Positions 1 through 9,076 of a stretch of 64,000 nucleotides of DNA are shown here, one piece after another. The DNA comes from Metallosphaera yellowstonensis MK1. GTDB taxonomy: Archaea > Thermoproteota > Thermoprotei_A > Sulfolobales > Sulfolobaceae. Within the stretch, counting starts at the first letter, position 1, and each line of letters begins with the position of its first letter. The stretch spans positions 228,640 to 292,639 of the forward strand of contig NZ_JH597770.1 in assembly GCF_000243315.1 (NCBI RefSeq), in the 5' to 3' direction. A model generated the notes under the pieces. The model did no database searches and had not been told where the DNA came from. It was given only the letters and a program-made list of their open reading frames with translations. The translations under genes were made by a program, and so were the position numbers.

Positions 1-835
1 TTATTCCACCGAAGATATTAACGACGATCTTCTTCACCTTTGAGTTATTCCCTACACGCAGTATGGATTTGGCTATCTTTTCTGCATCTGCTCCTCCCCC
101 CACATCTAAGAAGTTCGCTGGACTACCTCCCATTATCTTAACCAGATCCATAGTTGCCATGGTTAGACCAGCACCGTTGCCTATTATCCCTATATCTCCA
201 TCCAGTTCCACATATGAGTCACTCTCCTCTTTCCTTCCCAGTTCACTGATTATGTCTTCGTGCCTATAGAGCGCATTGTCATCCAATATAACCTTAGAGT
301 CCAAGGCAAGTAGACCTTCCTCAGTCACGGCGAGAGGATTTATCTCAGCTAACTCTGCATCATATGTTAGAACGAGGTCTAGCAAGCCTCGGAGTACAGT
401 CTCTAAGCCCCTGACACCGAGATACTTCTCTACAGCTTCGACATCGAATCTCATAACCCTTCTATCCAAGGGGATCTTGAACGTCCTGACCTCCTTACTC
501 TCCTCTATATTTATCCCGCCAAAAGGCGAGGCTACTATCATGGGGTTCCCAGATTCCCTGTCCATCATGGTGGAGAGATATATCTCCCGTGTATGGGGTA
601 TAAACTCCTCTACGAGAAAGGTTCCAATGCCCTGAGCTCTCATTTCGAGAATTGTTGAATACACGTCATCGGTTACCTTTACTAGGCCTCTCTTTCCTCT
701 CGCACCCTCTAGGAGTTGAGCTTTAACTACAGCCTTTCCATCCCATTTGATGGGTTCCTTAGTGACAACGCCCTTAGGTACCCGTATTCCCACTTTTTTA
801 AAGAGAAGCTTTCCCTCATACTCGTACAACTTCAT
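1..835 (-). CDS. sucC: Succinyl-CoA synthetase beta subunit, C-terminus cut by window edge
   Basis: Succinyl-CoA ligase (ADP/GDP-forming) beta subunit, which interconverts succinyl-CoA and succinate with nucleotide phosphorylation in the cytoplasm (TCA cycle). The N-terminus [20 protein letters not shown] is the classic ATP-grasp start of this family, followed by [29 protein letters not shown], the AEINPLAV motif and the metal-site region [12 protein letters not shown]. About 278 residues are present; the end runs off base 1. The ATG overlaps the TGA of the upstream nth-like gene (ATGA), so the two are probably cotranscribed. The alpha subunit would be expected just outside the window. Confidence 0.93.
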   Translation of the reverse strand, partial: MKLYEYEGKLLFKKVGIRVPKGVVTKEPIKWDGKAVVKAQLLEGARGKRGLVKVTDDVYSTILEMRAQGIGTFLVEEFIPHTREIYLSTMMDRESGNPMIVASPFGGINIEESKEVRTFKIPLDRRVMRFDVEAVEKYLGVRGLETVLRGLLDLVLTYDAELAEINPLAVTEEGLLALDSKVILDDNALYRHEDIISELGRKEESDSYVELDGDIGIIGNGAGLTMATMDLVKIMGGSPANFLDVGGGADAEKIAKSILRVGNNSKVKKIVVNIFGGI

Positions 836-1509
836 GGGTATCTATAATTACTTTTGCACCACTGTTTAAGAATGCATCTATCACATTTAGGTGTTCCTTG
901 TAAACAAGAAGCTTTTCCAACAGAGCCTAAACCTGCATGCAAAATCTTAAACGAGTAGATATCTTTCGTTACGTTTTGAGACACAAGTTTAGGTACTTCG
1001 GACCGCCTGAGCTCTACTCCCAGGTATCTACTTAATACCCTCCTCGAGTATTCTGATGCCGGAAAGACAGGTTGATGTCCGGCAAAGAGAAGAATGGAAT
1101 CTACCGTCTCCTCTCCAAGTCCATTAACCTTGAGTAGTTCACTCCTCATTTCTAACTTTAGGAGGTTACTGAGCCCACCGTTCTCCACCACAAAAGATGC
1201 AAAGGCCCTCAACCTAGTTGCCTTGGTCTTGTAGAAGTTCACTGCCCTAATTTTTCTCGCTAAGTCCTCCTCGTCTAACCTAGAGATTGCTTCGATGGTA
1301 GAGAGACCCTCTTCCCTGAGAGCCAACAATATCCTCTTAACCGTTTCCCACTTTGTCATCTGGACTAAGAAGGCTGAGATCACTATCTCGTCTGCCGACT
1401 CTAAGTTGTCCCACCATCTAAAAGAGCGAGGATCTGAGATTATCCATCCCTGTCGTGCCAGTGCCTCTCTCTCCCTTTCAAATATTTGGATGAGCTCGTC
1501 AAAGGTTAT
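832..1509 (-). CDS. Endonuclease III-like HhH-GPD protein with [4Fe-4S] cluster, catalytic Asp missing, non-canonical start
   Basis: Member of the HhH-GPD base-excision glycosylase superfamily. The helix-hairpin-helix region ([20 protein letters not shown]) and the four cluster cysteines (C-x6-C-x2-C-x5-C, residues about 202, 209, 212 and 218) are intact. The position that normally carries the catalytic Asp (VDAYTRR in relatives) reads PASEYSRR, so Asp is replaced by Ser. The first usable GTG (1383) would delete the conserved [15 protein letters not shown] helix. That helix is encoded in frame up to an ATA at 1507-1509, which follows an in-frame TGA and lies exactly 6 nt after a GGTGA Shine-Dalgarno site (1516-1520). 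I therefore start at ATA, giving 225 aa, the normal family length. It overlaps the upstream glycosyltransferase by 11 nt. It may be inactive or have an altered activity. Confidence 0.75.
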   Translation of the reverse strand: MTFDELIQIFEREREALARQGWIISDPRSFRWWDNLESADEIVISAFLVQMTKWETVKRILLALREEGLSTIEAISRLDEEDLARKIRAVNFYKTKATRLRAFASFVVENGGLSNLLKLEMRSELLKVNGLGEETVDSILLFAGHQPVFPASEYSRRVLSRYLGVELRRSEVPKLVSQNVTKDIYSFKILHAGLGSVGKASCLQGTPKCDRCILKQWCKSNYRYP

Positions 1510-2449
1510 TCAGGATCACCTGAACCAATCTTTCTGTACCGGGCTTATGGGTCTTGGGCCTCCTGGGTGAGTTTATGGAGTTCAGAAGCTCCACCTCTGA
1601 AGCCCAAGTGTTTGGATCGTCCATGAATGTTGCCCCTATGATCTCAGCGTAGGCCTTAGCGTCGGAGAAAGTAGTTGCCCTCACTAAGGATCTGTTGAAT
1701 ACCATGATTACACTCTTATTATAGAGAATAGATGCCTCCATGGCAGTCTTCCCTTGATGGGTTATCACAAGCGACGCGTTGGCTAAATACTTCTCCATGT
1801 CCGGATCGAAGTCGAAGACCTTCCAGCCTAACCCTTTGTACCTCTCTGGGTTCACCTTTCCTGTCTGCAGGATCACGTTGGGTAACTTGAGCTTGGCGAG
1901 GACGTCGAACAGACGTTGAAATCCCTCTGTACCAGCTGTGACGAAAACATATCCCTCGTCCTTGGGAACGTACCTGGGCCTCTGGAGTATAGGTCCGACC
2001 ACAACTCCGTTCTTGTATAGTGACCTCTGTTCTTCCCAGTGAAGGAAAACACCCTTGGCAAATGCAGAAATGATCCTGATAGCCTTCCCTCTCGTGAATA
2101 TCCTGTCCTGGCTCTCGATGGCGAACACCTTAGATCCCTTCAGGTAACCGAAGAAGGACGGCAACAATGAGTGATTGGACCCAGTAGCTAGAATTACTTT
2201 ATACTTGGGCAGAAGCGATGATTGTACCAGAGACTCGACACCCTTATAGATTGCGTGTAGATCGGACTCTAAGGGTTCCCTAGGCTTAGGTAGTTCCCAT
2301 ATCTTGTTGGCCAAGGGTTCTAAGAGCTTCCACGAGTAGGAATCCCCCGTCGGAATCACGAAATCCGGCTTAAAGGGTAGATAATCCGCTACAGCCTTGG
2401 CGAAACCTGAGTGGCCTCCTCCACTGGCCACGATCAAGAGATCCCGCAT
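1499..2449 (-). CDS. agl24: Agl24-like glycosyltransferase (Alg13/Alg14/MurG fold)
   Basis: Probable membrane-associated GlcNAc transferase. The 316-aa protein has the fused Alg14-Alg13 layout: an N-terminal acceptor half beginning MRDLLIVASGGGHSGFA, with GGH at residues 11-13, and a C-terminal UDP-sugar half with VFVTAGTEGFQRL and ITHQGKTAMEA. A conserved Glu in FAIESQDR (residue 112) matches the second residue I remember as important in Sulfolobus Agl24, which adds the second GlcNAc of the N-glycan chitobiose core on the dolichol carrier. It is divergent from thrS with only 43 bp between. The family is clear; the exact acceptor is inferred. Confidence 0.78.
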   Translation of the reverse strand: MRDLLIVASGGGHSGFAKAVADYLPFKPDFVIPTGDSYSWKLLEPLANKIWELPKPREPLESDLHAIYKGVESLVQSSLLPKYKVILATGSNHSLLPSFFGYLKGSKVFAIESQDRIFTRGKAIRIISAFAKGVFLHWEEQRSLYKNGVVVGPILQRPRYVPKDEGYVFVTAGTEGFQRLFDVLAKLKLPNVILQTGKVNPERYKGLGWKVFDFDPDMEKYLANASLVITHQGKTAMEASILYNKSVIMVFNRSLVRATTFSDAKAYAEIIGATFMDDPNTWASEVELLNSINSPRRPKTHKPGTERLVQVILNNL

Positions 2450-2492
2450 TAACGTATAACATTATTACCTTAAACTATTTTAAAGGCTATCC
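2450..2492. promoter_or_regulatory. Divergent promoter region agl24/thrS
   Basis: This 43-bp gap must hold both promoters. On the plus strand an AT-rich TTAAAC/TTTTAAA stretch lies 10-24 bp before the thrS ATG. Both transcripts are likely leaderless or nearly so. Confidence 0.45.
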
Positions 2493-4115
2493 ATGGAGTA
2501 CAAAGCTGTATGGCTCAAGGGAGGTATAGTCCTCGCACTGAACATGCTGGAGGCAGGCCGAAGGGTATATCAAATAGGTCTTGGGGAAAGGGACTTCTAC
2601 GTTGACGTTATAGCCGATTCTTCTTTGTCGCTAGAGGAAGCAGAGAACTTTGCAACTTACAAAGATCATGACTTCACTATAAATAACGGAAAGGTTGTAA
2701 GCAAGTTCGGGGAGATCAGCCTCCTGGATGAGACCAAACCTTCTGGTAATCCGAGGTACTTCAAAATCCTTAACGTCTCTGTTCATCATGTGAGCCCAGA
2801 CTTTCAGGTAGTGAGAATCAGGGCCGTGGCTTTCGAAACGGAGGAGCAACTCAAGGACTACCTGGAGTGGTTAGAGAAGGCATCGGAGACCGACCATAGG
2901 GTACTTGGGGAAAAGATGGATCTCTTCAGTTTCCATGAGGAGAGTGGTCCTGGTCTAGTGCTGTTTCACCCTAAAGGTCAACTGATAAGAAACGAAATGA
3001 TAAACTATATGAGACAAATAAATGATTCAATGGGATATAACGAAGTATATACCTCTCACGTGTTCAGAACCGTCCTCTGGAAGATAAGCGGGCATTACGA
3101 GATGTACAGGGATAAGATGCTAATATTTCAGAAGGATGATGATGAACTAGGAATTAAGCCGATGAACTGCCCCGCACATATACTCATCTATAAGTCGAGG
3201 GTTAGGAGTTACAAGGACTTACCCATCAGGTTCTCCGAGTTTGGAAACGTGTATAGGTGGGAGAAAAAGGGGGAACTCTACGGTCTCCTCAGAATACGTG
3301 GTTTCACTCAGGATGATGGACATATTTTCCTTAGGGAAGATCAGATTAGGGAGGAAGTTAAACTTCTAGTAAAGAAGACCTTGGAAGTTCTAGGAAAGTT
3401 TGGCTTCAAGGGGGACGACGTTAGGATAAACTTGAGTACCAGGCCGGACGAGAGCATTGGGACAGACGAGCAATGGGAGAAGGCAACCAGCGCGTTGCAC
3501 GAAGCTCTCAGGGAACTTGGTATCTCATTCATCATAAAGGAGAAGGAGGGGGCATTCTATGGGCCTAAGATAGACTTCGATATTAGGGACAGCTTGGGAA
3601 GGTGGTGGCAACTTTCCACAATTCAGGTAGACTTCAACTTACCTGAAAGGTTTAAACTGGAATACGTAAATGCGGACGGAAGTAAGAAGAGACCAGTAAT
3701 AATTCATAGGGCGATCTATGGTTCCATAGACAGAATGATGGCAATCCTACTTGAGCACTTCAAGGGCAAGCTTCCCTCTTGGCTCTCCCCAGTTCAAGTG
3801 AGGGTACTACCCATTACTGAGGATATTCACGAGTATGCGGTGAAAGTGGCTGAGGCTCACAGGAGCAAAGGTATTAGGGTGGAGCTAGACCCTAGTGGAG
3901 AGACTCTCTCTAAAAGGATTAAGAGAGCTTACGATGAAGGTGTGCCATATATAGTTATAGTAGGTAGGAAGGAAGCACCAGAAAATAAAGTCACAGTGAG
4001 GGGAAGATCCAATATTGAGGTTAAGGGTGTACCCTTAGAAAGATGGTTAGAAGCTCTAGTAGAAGAAATAAGAGAGAGGAACACCGAGAACGTCGCTCTA
4101 AAGATGATATCATGA
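2493..4115 (+). CDS. thrS: Threonyl-tRNA synthetase, catalytic form (ThrRS-cat)
   Basis: Charges tRNA-Thr with threonine in the cytoplasm. Class II core is clear: motif 2 region [19 protein letters not shown], motif 3 [19 protein letters not shown], and the three zinc ligands Cys (MNCPAH), His (QDDGHIF) and His (IIHRA). The C-terminal anticodon-binding domain begins at [15 protein letters not shown]. At 540 aa it lacks the large archaeal editing domain: the N-terminal about 130 residues do not resemble it. This is the known Sulfolobales arrangement, in which proofreading is supplied in trans by a second protein, here encoded at 19071-20222. Its stop overlaps the ogt start (ATGA). Confidence 0.95.
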   Translation: MEYKAVWLKGGIVLALNMLEAGRRVYQIGLGERDFYVDVIADSSLSLEEAENFATYKDHDFTINNGKVVSKFGEISLLDETKPSGNPRYFKILNVSVHHVSPDFQVVRIRAVAFETEEQLKDYLEWLEKASETDHRVLGEKMDLFSFHEESGPGLVLFHPKGQLIRNEMINYMRQINDSMGYNEVYTSHVFRTVLWKISGHYEMYRDKMLIFQKDDDELGIKPMNCPAHILIYKSRVRSYKDLPIRFSEFGNVYRWEKKGELYGLLRIRGFTQDDGHIFLREDQIREEVKLLVKKTLEVLGKFGFKGDDVRINLSTRPDESIGTDEQWEKATSALHEALRELGISFIIKEKEGAFYGPKIDFDIRDSLGRWWQLSTIQVDFNLPERFKLEYVNADGSKKRPVIIHRAIYGSIDRMMAILLEHFKGKLPSWLSPVQVRVLPITEDIHEYAVKVAEAHRSKGIRVELDPSGETLSKRIKRAYDEGVPYIVIVGRKEAPENKVTVRGRSNIEVKGVPLERWLEALVEEIRERNTENVALKMIS

Positions 4116-4567
4116 CTGAGGTAAGATACGGCCTTTATAAGAGTTCCATTGGACCTATAACGGTCATCGCAGAGGATGACGAAATTACGATGCTTGACTT
4201 TTGCGATTGCGTAGAGAAGGGCCTCATGAATAACGAGTGGTTCTCGGATCTCTTTCAAAAACTTGACATGTATTTCCAGGGAAAGAGGGTAGAGTTTACG
4301 GTAAAAATTAGATTGCCCATGAACCCCTTTAGACAGAGAGTTTTCAAAGAGGTCATGAAATTACGATGGGGAGAGATCACTACCTATAAGCATGTTGCTG
4401 AGAGGATAGGTAGCTCACCCAGAGCTGTCGGGACCGCCCTTTCCAAAAATCAAACTCTATTACTGGTTCCCTGTCACAGAGTTATAGCGGAAAGCGGGAT
4501 TGGAGGCTATTCGAGGGGGGTTGACATAAAAAGAAAACTATTGAAACTAGAAGGCCACGAATTCTAG
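4112..4567 (+). CDS. ogt: Methylated-DNA--protein-cysteine methyltransferase (OGT/MGMT)
   Basis: Suicidal repair protein that removes O6-alkyl groups from guanine onto its own cysteine. The active-site LVPCHRVI and the following GIGGYSRG match the family, and the helix-turn-helix with [10 protein letters not shown] precedes it. A longer frame opens at 4043 inside thrS, but the ATG at 4112, overlapping the thrS TGA by 4 nt, gives [11 protein letters not shown] and 151 aa, the usual Sulfolobus OGT size. It is translationally coupled to thrS and ends 4 nt inside the convergent small gene downstream. Confidence 0.93.
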   Translation: MTEVRYGLYKSSIGPITVIAEDDEITMLDFCDCVEKGLMNNEWFSDLFQKLDMYFQGKRVEFTVKIRLPMNPFRQRVFKEVMKLRWGEITTYKHVAERIGSSPRAVGTALSKNQTLLLVPCHRVIAESGIGGYSRGVDIKRKLLKLEGHEF

Positions 4568-4758
4568 TCCTCGATGATAGGCTCTACCTCATCTTCCCCC
4601 ACGTTCCATCTCTTCAGTGCTCCCTCTATGCCGAAGGTTTTAATGTCTTTAATAATGTTTGAGAAATGCTTGTCTAATATCTCAGCACAATCGGACGGTA
4701 TCCTAGCTCTAAGCTCCGTGTAAATGCTCCTTATGACTTTCACATCTTCTATATCCAT
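4564..4758 (-). CDS. Small conserved-looking hypothetical protein
   Basis: A 64-aa acidic, helix-rich protein (MDIEDVKVIRSIYTELRA...) of unknown function with no membrane segment or cysteine pair. It is convergent with ogt, overlapping it by 4 nt, and codon use looks like that of real genes. I recognise no domain. It is the last gene before the insertion sequence, so its upstream region may have been altered by the insertion. Confidence 0.55.
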   Translation of the reverse strand: MDIEDVKVIRSIYTELRARIPSDCAEILDKHFSNIIKDIKTFGIEGALKRWNVGEDEVEPIIED

Positions 4759-5042
4759 TCTTCATCACGTGAAGCCGTGTCTAAAGAGGTAGAGACACTC
4801 AACCGACTTTGTATATCTAATCTATGTTCCATTCTATTTTAGCCAATTATGATCTTCTAATTTGAATTAAAATGACTATAAGAGAACGATGTTAATAATT
4901 GGAGTGACGGACACCGAATTAAGTTAATGAGGTGGAAATGGACTGAATTCGAAGGAGTTCCTAGGAAAGGACTCCAGTTCTATATTATCTTTGGTTAACG
5001 TTGAGATGATAATACGAATATCCCTCACCGCAGGTGAGTAAG

Positions 5043-5049
5043 TAACAGA
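5043..5049. repeat. Left target-site duplication TAACAGA
   Basis: The 7-bp TAACAGA directly precedes the left terminal repeat and is repeated exactly after the right terminal repeat at 6264-6270. It marks the insertion junction. Confidence 0.85.
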
Positions 5050-5065
5050 CAGCAGTTATGGGACT

Positions 5066-6175
5066 TTAACGTAACTTAAAGATTTTCATCAGCCCAGGTG
5101 GTCCACCTAAATGACGTTCAACGAACCTGAGGAACGCCTCCACGCTCCTCAGGTTAAGCTCCCCCACCAGCTCCCTGACGACGTTGGTCATGATGGTGAA
5201 GATCGCGAGGTAGCCCTGGAGTCTCTCCCTCCTCCAGAACGAGGAGTCCTCCAGTCCCAGGGCCTTAACGTCCCTGTGGAGCTCCTCGATCTCCCACCTC
5301 ATCCTCCAGGCCTCCTCGATCTCCTCCTCGCTGAGCGAGAGGTCGGTCGTGTAGAGGTACTTCACGTGTGTCCCGGAGTCACGTTTATATTCCCGGACTA
5401 GCAACTTTACCGTAATAGCTCGGCCTCCCAGGGTCAGGTCGGCGTAGTAGAGTCCGGGGGGTAGGTCCCCCACTCGGAGGTGTCCCTCCACCTCCTCGAG
5501 GGTCCCCTGGACCGACTCGACCCTGAGGAGCCTCCGGTTGGACTTGAGCTCAGACACCACGTTGTCCCTCACGAGCTTCTCTGACCAGTACCACGAGTCG
5601 AAGACGACCCTGGACACGCGGAAGTACCCCTTGAGCACGTCCAACATCTCCCTGGCCAAGTCGATCTTGGTCTTGAACTCGGTGACCATCCCCAAGTCCA
5701 ACATCTTCCTCACGGCGTAGGGGAAGGCTCCCACCATGAACGTCCTGCCCGTGGAGAGGTCCACTATGGCGACCGTGAGGAGCTGCACGCCCCTCTCGAA
5801 CCTCCGGTGGGTGTGGCAGTAGATCCAGTAGTTCCCGTGGGGGCTCACGTCCCTCCCCCTGGAGTACTCCTTGTGGTCCACGGTGTCGTCTATGATTACG
5901 GCCACCTCACCCTTCACCAGCCCCGACAGGACCTCCAGGTAGTCCCTCCACGCGTCGTGGAGTTCCCCCAACGCCTCCAGCAGGTTCGCGTAGTCCAACC
6001 CGAACGTCTCAGCAGCATTCCTCACGCTGGACCTCCCACCTAGCAGAACCATGAGGACTAGCGCCAACCCGACCTTCCTGCTCCTCCCGTTCCTCCTCAC
6101 TATGCCCAGGACCTGGTTCACTGCCTTGATCAGATCCTCCTTAGCCAGTTCCACCTGTCCCTTCTGGTTTGACAT
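5066..6175 (-). CDS. DDE transposase of the insertion sequence
   Basis: Catalyses movement of the surrounding element. The 369-aa protein has the RNase H-like DDE layout of the IS4/IS701 clan: first Asp in AVIIDDTVDHK (residues 96/97), second Asp in VVFDSWYWSEK (193), and the Glu helix WRMRWEIEELHRDVKALGLE (near 297) with the W-x-x-R-W...EE-x-hR pattern. The gene is noticeably richer in G+C, with CTC/GTC/CCC codons, than its neighbours, a sign of transfer. The ATG lies 75 bp inside the right terminal repeat, after a strong hairpin in the presumed leader. Confidence 0.92.
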   Translation of the reverse strand: MSNQKGQVELAKEDLIKAVNQVLGIVRRNGRSRKVGLALVLMVLLGGRSSVRNAAETFGLDYANLLEALGELHDAWRDYLEVLSGLVKGEVAVIIDDTVDHKEYSRGRDVSPHGNYWIYCHTHRRFERGVQLLTVAIVDLSTGRTFMVGAFPYAVRKMLDLGMVTEFKTKIDLAREMLDVLKGYFRVSRVVFDSWYWSEKLVRDNVVSELKSNRRLLRVESVQGTLEEVEGHLRVGDLPPGLYYADLTLGGRAITVKLLVREYKRDSGTHVKYLYTTDLSLSEEEIEEAWRMRWEIEELHRDVKALGLEDSSFWRRERLQGYLAIFTIMTNVVRELVGELNLRSVEAFLRFVERHLGGPPGLMKIFKLR

Positions 6176-6215
6176 CTTTTCAGCAGGAAGACGTCGAAAA
6201 TTAAAAACTTCTCGT

Positions 6216-6237
6216 TAATACCAACTTCTTGGTATTA
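6216..6237 (-). promoter_or_regulatory. Perfect 9-bp hairpin in the transposase leader
   Basis: TAATACCAA and TTGGTATTA pair perfectly around a 4-nt loop, between the right terminal repeat and the transposase ATG. The decayed copy keeps a 7-bp hairpin at the same place with a C-G pair swapped for G-C, so the structure itself seems to have been selected. Confidence 0.6.
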
Positions 6238-6263
6238 CCTCCCTAAGATTCCCATAACTGCTG

Positions 6264-6270
6264 TAACAGA
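6264..6270. repeat. Right target-site duplication TAACAGA
   Basis: Exact copy of the 7 bp preceding the left end of the insertion sequence. Confidence 0.85.
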
Positions 6271-6358
6271 GTAGTTTCGGTCCTTGACTTCTGGTAGAAG
6301 GAGCACAAGCAGGTGGATAAGTTAAACTTTTGTACTTTCTAGGGCTGATCTCTATAGT

Positions 6359-6444
6359 GCCGCGGTAGCTCAGCCTGGCTAGAGCGCTGCCCTGGTAACC
6401 TACCTGGGCAGGCAGAGGCCCCGGGTTCAAATCCCGGCCGCGGC
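6359..6444 (+). tRNA. tRNA-Thr(GGT) with 12-nt intron
   Basis: Cloverleaf folds fully: acceptor GCCGCGG/CCGCGGC, D stem GCTC/GAGC, anticodon stem CTGCC/GGCAG, T stem CCGGG/CCCGG with TTCAAAT loop. The anticodon loop CTGGTA..A gives GGT after removing a 12-nt intron (ACCTACCTGGGC) following position 37, the canonical archaeal site. The discriminator base is T, as in archaeal tRNA-Thr. No CCA is encoded. It lies 95 bp downstream of the insertion sequence. Confidence 0.93.
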
Positions 6445-6446
6445 TT

Positions 6447-6800
6447 CTACATGAAAGTTTGTGGTTTCCTAACGTATGTCGGTCTCCTAATCATTTGCAG
6501 AACGACAGAGTTTCCGTTGCTCATTCTATCGATAGCATAAATTACTAGAATTTTCAGTTTCCTTCTTTTCAGAGCTTTCAATTCGTCCTCTATACGCTCC
6601 AGTTCCTGGGCCAGTTCCCCAGTCATTTCTTCGCTTAGGCCTGTATTTTTAATATCATGAATTTCCTTCTCTATCTCTCCAACTATTTTCATGAGGTTTT
6701 CGTCCTCTATATACCTCGTGGCCTCTATCAGCCTTTTTGCGGCCTCAACTTCATTATCCTGGTTCAAATAGTCAATAATCCCTAAGAGCGTGTCCAGCAT
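6447..6800 (-). CDS. Hypothetical coiled-coil protein
   Basis: A 117-aa, highly charged protein with long helices (EIEKEIHDIKN..., LAQELERIEDELKALKRRK) likely to form a coiled coil, then a more hydrophobic, basic tail (ILVIYAIDRM...). I recognise no family. It ends 2 bp from the 3' end of the convergent tRNA-Thr, so its last codons are squeezed against the tRNA. It lies just downstream of a universal stress gene on the same strand, with 36 bp between, and may share its transcript. Confidence 0.6.
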   Translation of the reverse strand: MLDTLLGIIDYLNQDNEVEAAKRLIEATRYIEDENLMKIVGEIEKEIHDIKNTGLSEEMTGELAQELERIEDELKALKRRKLKILVIYAIDRMSNGNSVVLQMIRRPTYVRKPQTFM

Positions 6801-6836
6801 AGATAATATATCTTTATAACTTCACTCAATAAAAAG

Positions 6837-7259
6837 CTATTTGACTATCAGCACAGGAACTCTCGCTTCTTGTACAACTCTACTTGAAACACTGCCCAAG
6901 AAAACACGTTTGACCGTGGATAGACCCCTGCTTCCCATCACGATCAGAGAGATACTGTTCTTGTCGACGTAGTCCAGAATTGCCTGAGCGGGGTCGCCTT
7001 CCAATGTTTCCCCCACAGCTCTCACCCCTACTCTCTCCGCCTCCGTAACTGCAAACTTAACATCCTCTTTGGCTTTTCTCTCCATGGACTCTAATTCCTT
7101 CAATGGAGGAAGGATACCTACGCTGTAGAATATCGTCTCGTTCACAACCTCGATAATGTAAAGTCTACTATCATACTTGGACGCTAGATCTATGGCTACC
7201 TGTAGGGCTTTCTTGGAGTTATCTGAACCATCGAAAGGAACTAAAATTCTTTCAAACAT
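6837..7259 (-). CDS. Universal stress protein (UspA family)
   Basis: A 140-aa single Usp domain, a Rossmann-like alpha/beta fold. It starts MFERILVPFDGSDNSKKAL and ends with the nucleotide-binding signature VMGSRGLSTVKRVFLGSVSSRVV, the G-2x-G-9x-G-[S/T] pattern of ATP-binding Usps. It probably binds ATP and acts as a dimeric stress or energy regulator; the target is unknown. A second member lies at 59782-60162. Confidence 0.92.
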   Translation of the reverse strand: MFERILVPFDGSDNSKKALQVAIDLASKYDSRLYIIEVVNETIFYSVGILPPLKELESMERKAKEDVKFAVTEAERVGVRAVGETLEGDPAQAILDYVDKNSISLIVMGSRGLSTVKRVFLGSVSSRVVQEARVPVLIVK

Positions 7260-7312
7260 ACTTTCACACTCTTACTGTTTCATTGATAAGTAATTAAATA
7301 TTTCACTGTTTC

Positions 7313-9076
7313 TCATGTTAAATGAGTGTCTTGAAGACTTTCTTCCAATTCACGGACAGTCACTACTACACCAGACGTGGGGAAAAGGTGAGGAAAATTA
7401 CCTCTTGGAATGCATGTTCCTTTCTCTATGTGCTCTCCTAGCAACAGAAGATCAGTGGAACATGACTGGAGAACTTCAAGCATGTTAGAGGCCTCTTTAG
7501 TTCTGCCCAGCCTTATATACACTCTGGCCATCCATAGAGTAACTAGAGTGAAAGGATTAAGTGCTTCTCCCATGAAGTCCCCCCTATATCTTAGGAATAG
7601 GCCTGGTGACACCGCCAATTCTGTCTCTATCCTCTTCAGTGTTCCCAAGAACCTCGGATCTGTAGCCTCTATGAAACCGTAAAGGGGAAGGAGGAGTAAA
7701 GCTGAATCTATCTCTTGTGAACCATAATACTTAACGAAAGAGTTGAGCTCCTTTGAGTAGCCCTCTTCCATGACAGAACTCCTGATTTCCTCTGAAACGT
7801 TCCTCCAATCCTTCCATTTCTCCATTCCTAAATCCTGTGCTAGTTTTGATGCTCTATCTAGAGCTACCCAATTCATTATCTTGGTATGAACAAAATGTTC
7901 ATTGACGTTTCTTTGTTCCCAAATATCTGTACTTTTCCTGTACCAGGAATTGGAGACCCAGTCTGCTATGGCCTCCACTGCCCACCAGTTATCCAAGAGA
8001 AACTGCTTGTCTTTGGATTCCTTATAATAAAGATGCAGGGAATGCATGTATGCTCCCTCAATATCGTTCTGCACCTGCATGTATGCACCGTTACCTATCC
8101 TAACCGGCCTAGAGTTTTGGAAACCTCTCAACCACTCTAGTTCTTGTTCTTCTGGGGGTGATGTCCCGTCTATACCATAGAACGGGTGATCGAAGCTCTT
8201 AGAAGAAGGATCAACCACGCTAGATAAGAAGTTGAGCACGTGTCTAGCCCTACTCAGAAGACCGGCCTTTATCAGTGCCTCTGCACCGTAGGAAGCGTCT
8301 CTAACCCACACATATCTATAGTCCCAGTTCCTGCTCTCGCCTATGATCTCTGGAAGAGATGTTGTGGGAGACGCTATGAGTCCTCCAGTCGGGAAGTACA
8401 TAAGACCTAGAATGACGCTTAATGATCTTCTATAAAATTGCTCAAATCTCTTTAATTTCGTAATTTGTCTAGATCTCATTATAAGATTTTTCCAAAACGT
8501 TAGGGTTCTTTCTAAGGCTTCATAGGGCTTAGAATAAACTTCTCCCTTTTTACTGAAAAGTCCGTATCGTAGATCCTTCGAATACAGGAGATATAAGTAG
8601 CCTTGACCTGGCTTAAACTTTATCTTTGTATCCTCAATGCAATAATTGCCTCTTAACTCAAGTTCTACTCCCTCTTGAGATCTCGGGTTCTTATATATCA
8701 ACCCCTTCCTATGCACGTTCACACCAGGTCTAATGAGACCATAATCGAAAAATACTTTGATATCAGAGACGAAAGGAATTTCGCTGTTATAAATTCGTAT
8801 TATGGCTGGGAGAGAGAGAGGCAGGAAGTCTATCAGTTCAAGTTGACCTCTCTTTGTCTTGAACTTCGTCCTTAGAATCATACTGTCTTCCACGTATTCA
8901 CTAGAGACCACGTAATCTTCGTCGTCAGGTAATACGCTAAACGAACCTCCTTCTTGATCCAGTAATTTGGTAAATATGGATGGGGAGTCGAATCTAGGGG
9001 TGGGGAACCATTCTATGTTTCCGTCTCTCTCTAAAGCCGAAGTGAGTCCATTGGAGAGAAACGCATAGAACTTCAA
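7313..9076 (-). CDS. Glycoside hydrolase family 15 (glucoamylase/trehalase type)
   Basis: Predicted intracellular exo-acting alpha-glucosidase. The 587-aa protein has the archaeal/bacterial GH15 plan: an N-terminal beta-sandwich domain, then an (alpha/alpha)6 barrel with [23 protein letters not shown] (substrate site). A C-terminal region [19 protein letters not shown] carries a Glu likely to be the catalytic base. No signal peptide. In Sulfolobales this family includes both glucoamylases and trehalases, and sequence alone does not tell me which. It overlaps the upstream GT4 gene by 4 nt, so synthesis and breakdown of the same glucan or trehalose pool may be coupled. Confidence 0.88.
   Translation of the reverse strand: MKFYAFLSNGLTSALERDGNIEWFPTPRFDSPSIFTKLLDQEGGSFSVLPDDEDYVVSSEYVEDSMILRTKFKTKRGQLELIDFLPLSLPAIIRIYNSEIPFVSDIKVFFDYGLIRPGVNVHRKGLIYKNPRSQEGVELELRGNYCIEDTKIKFKPGQGYLYLLYSKDLRYGLFSKKGEVYSKPYEALERTLTFWKNLIMRSRQITKLKRFEQFYRRSLSVILGLMYFPTGGLIASPTTSLPEIIGESRNWDYRYVWVRDASYGAEALIKAGLLSRARHVLNFLSSVVDPSSKSFDHPFYGIDGTSPPEEQELEWLRGFQNSRPVRIGNGAYMQVQNDIEGAYMHSLHLYYKESKDKQFLLDNWWAVEAIADWVSNSWYRKSTDIWEQRNVNEHFVHTKIMNWVALDRASKLAQDLGMEKWKDWRNVSEEIRSSVMEEGYSKELNSFVKYYGSQEIDSALLLLPLYGFIEATDPRFLGTLKRIETELAVSPGLFLRYRGDFMGEALNPFTLVTLWMARVYIRLGRTKEASNMLEVLQSCSTDLLLLGEHIEKGTCIPRGNFPHLFPTSGVVVTVRELEESLQDTHLT

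Larger units (their letters stand above)
5050..6263 (-). mobile_element. Intact 1214-bp DDE insertion sequence
   Basis: Complete insertion sequence bounded by perfect 14-bp inverted repeats CAGCAGTTATGGGA (5050-5063, and its complement at 6250-6263) and a 7-bp TAACAGA target duplication. It carries one transposase gene on the minus strand (5066-6175) that nearly fills the element. The untouched repeats, duplication and open reading frame point to a recent insertion. A decayed relative lies at 52454-53567. Length and terminal structure suggest the ISC1217 group of Sulfolobus elements, but I could not compare with ISfinder. Confidence 0.93.

Noticed and set aside
63..635. Plus-strand open frames opposite sucC
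   Set aside because: Low-complexity Ser/Pro/Thr translations antisense to a gene with clear ATP-grasp motifs; shadows.
4773..4800. C/D box guide RNA (GTGATGA box near 4769 and similar at 54668)
   Set aside because: C-like boxes occur but no D (CTGA) box at suitable spacing and no closing stem were found.
6196..6430. Protein frame 6215-6430 spanning the IS end and tRNA-Thr
   Set aside because: It is antisense to the tRNA and crosses the insertion junction; not credible.
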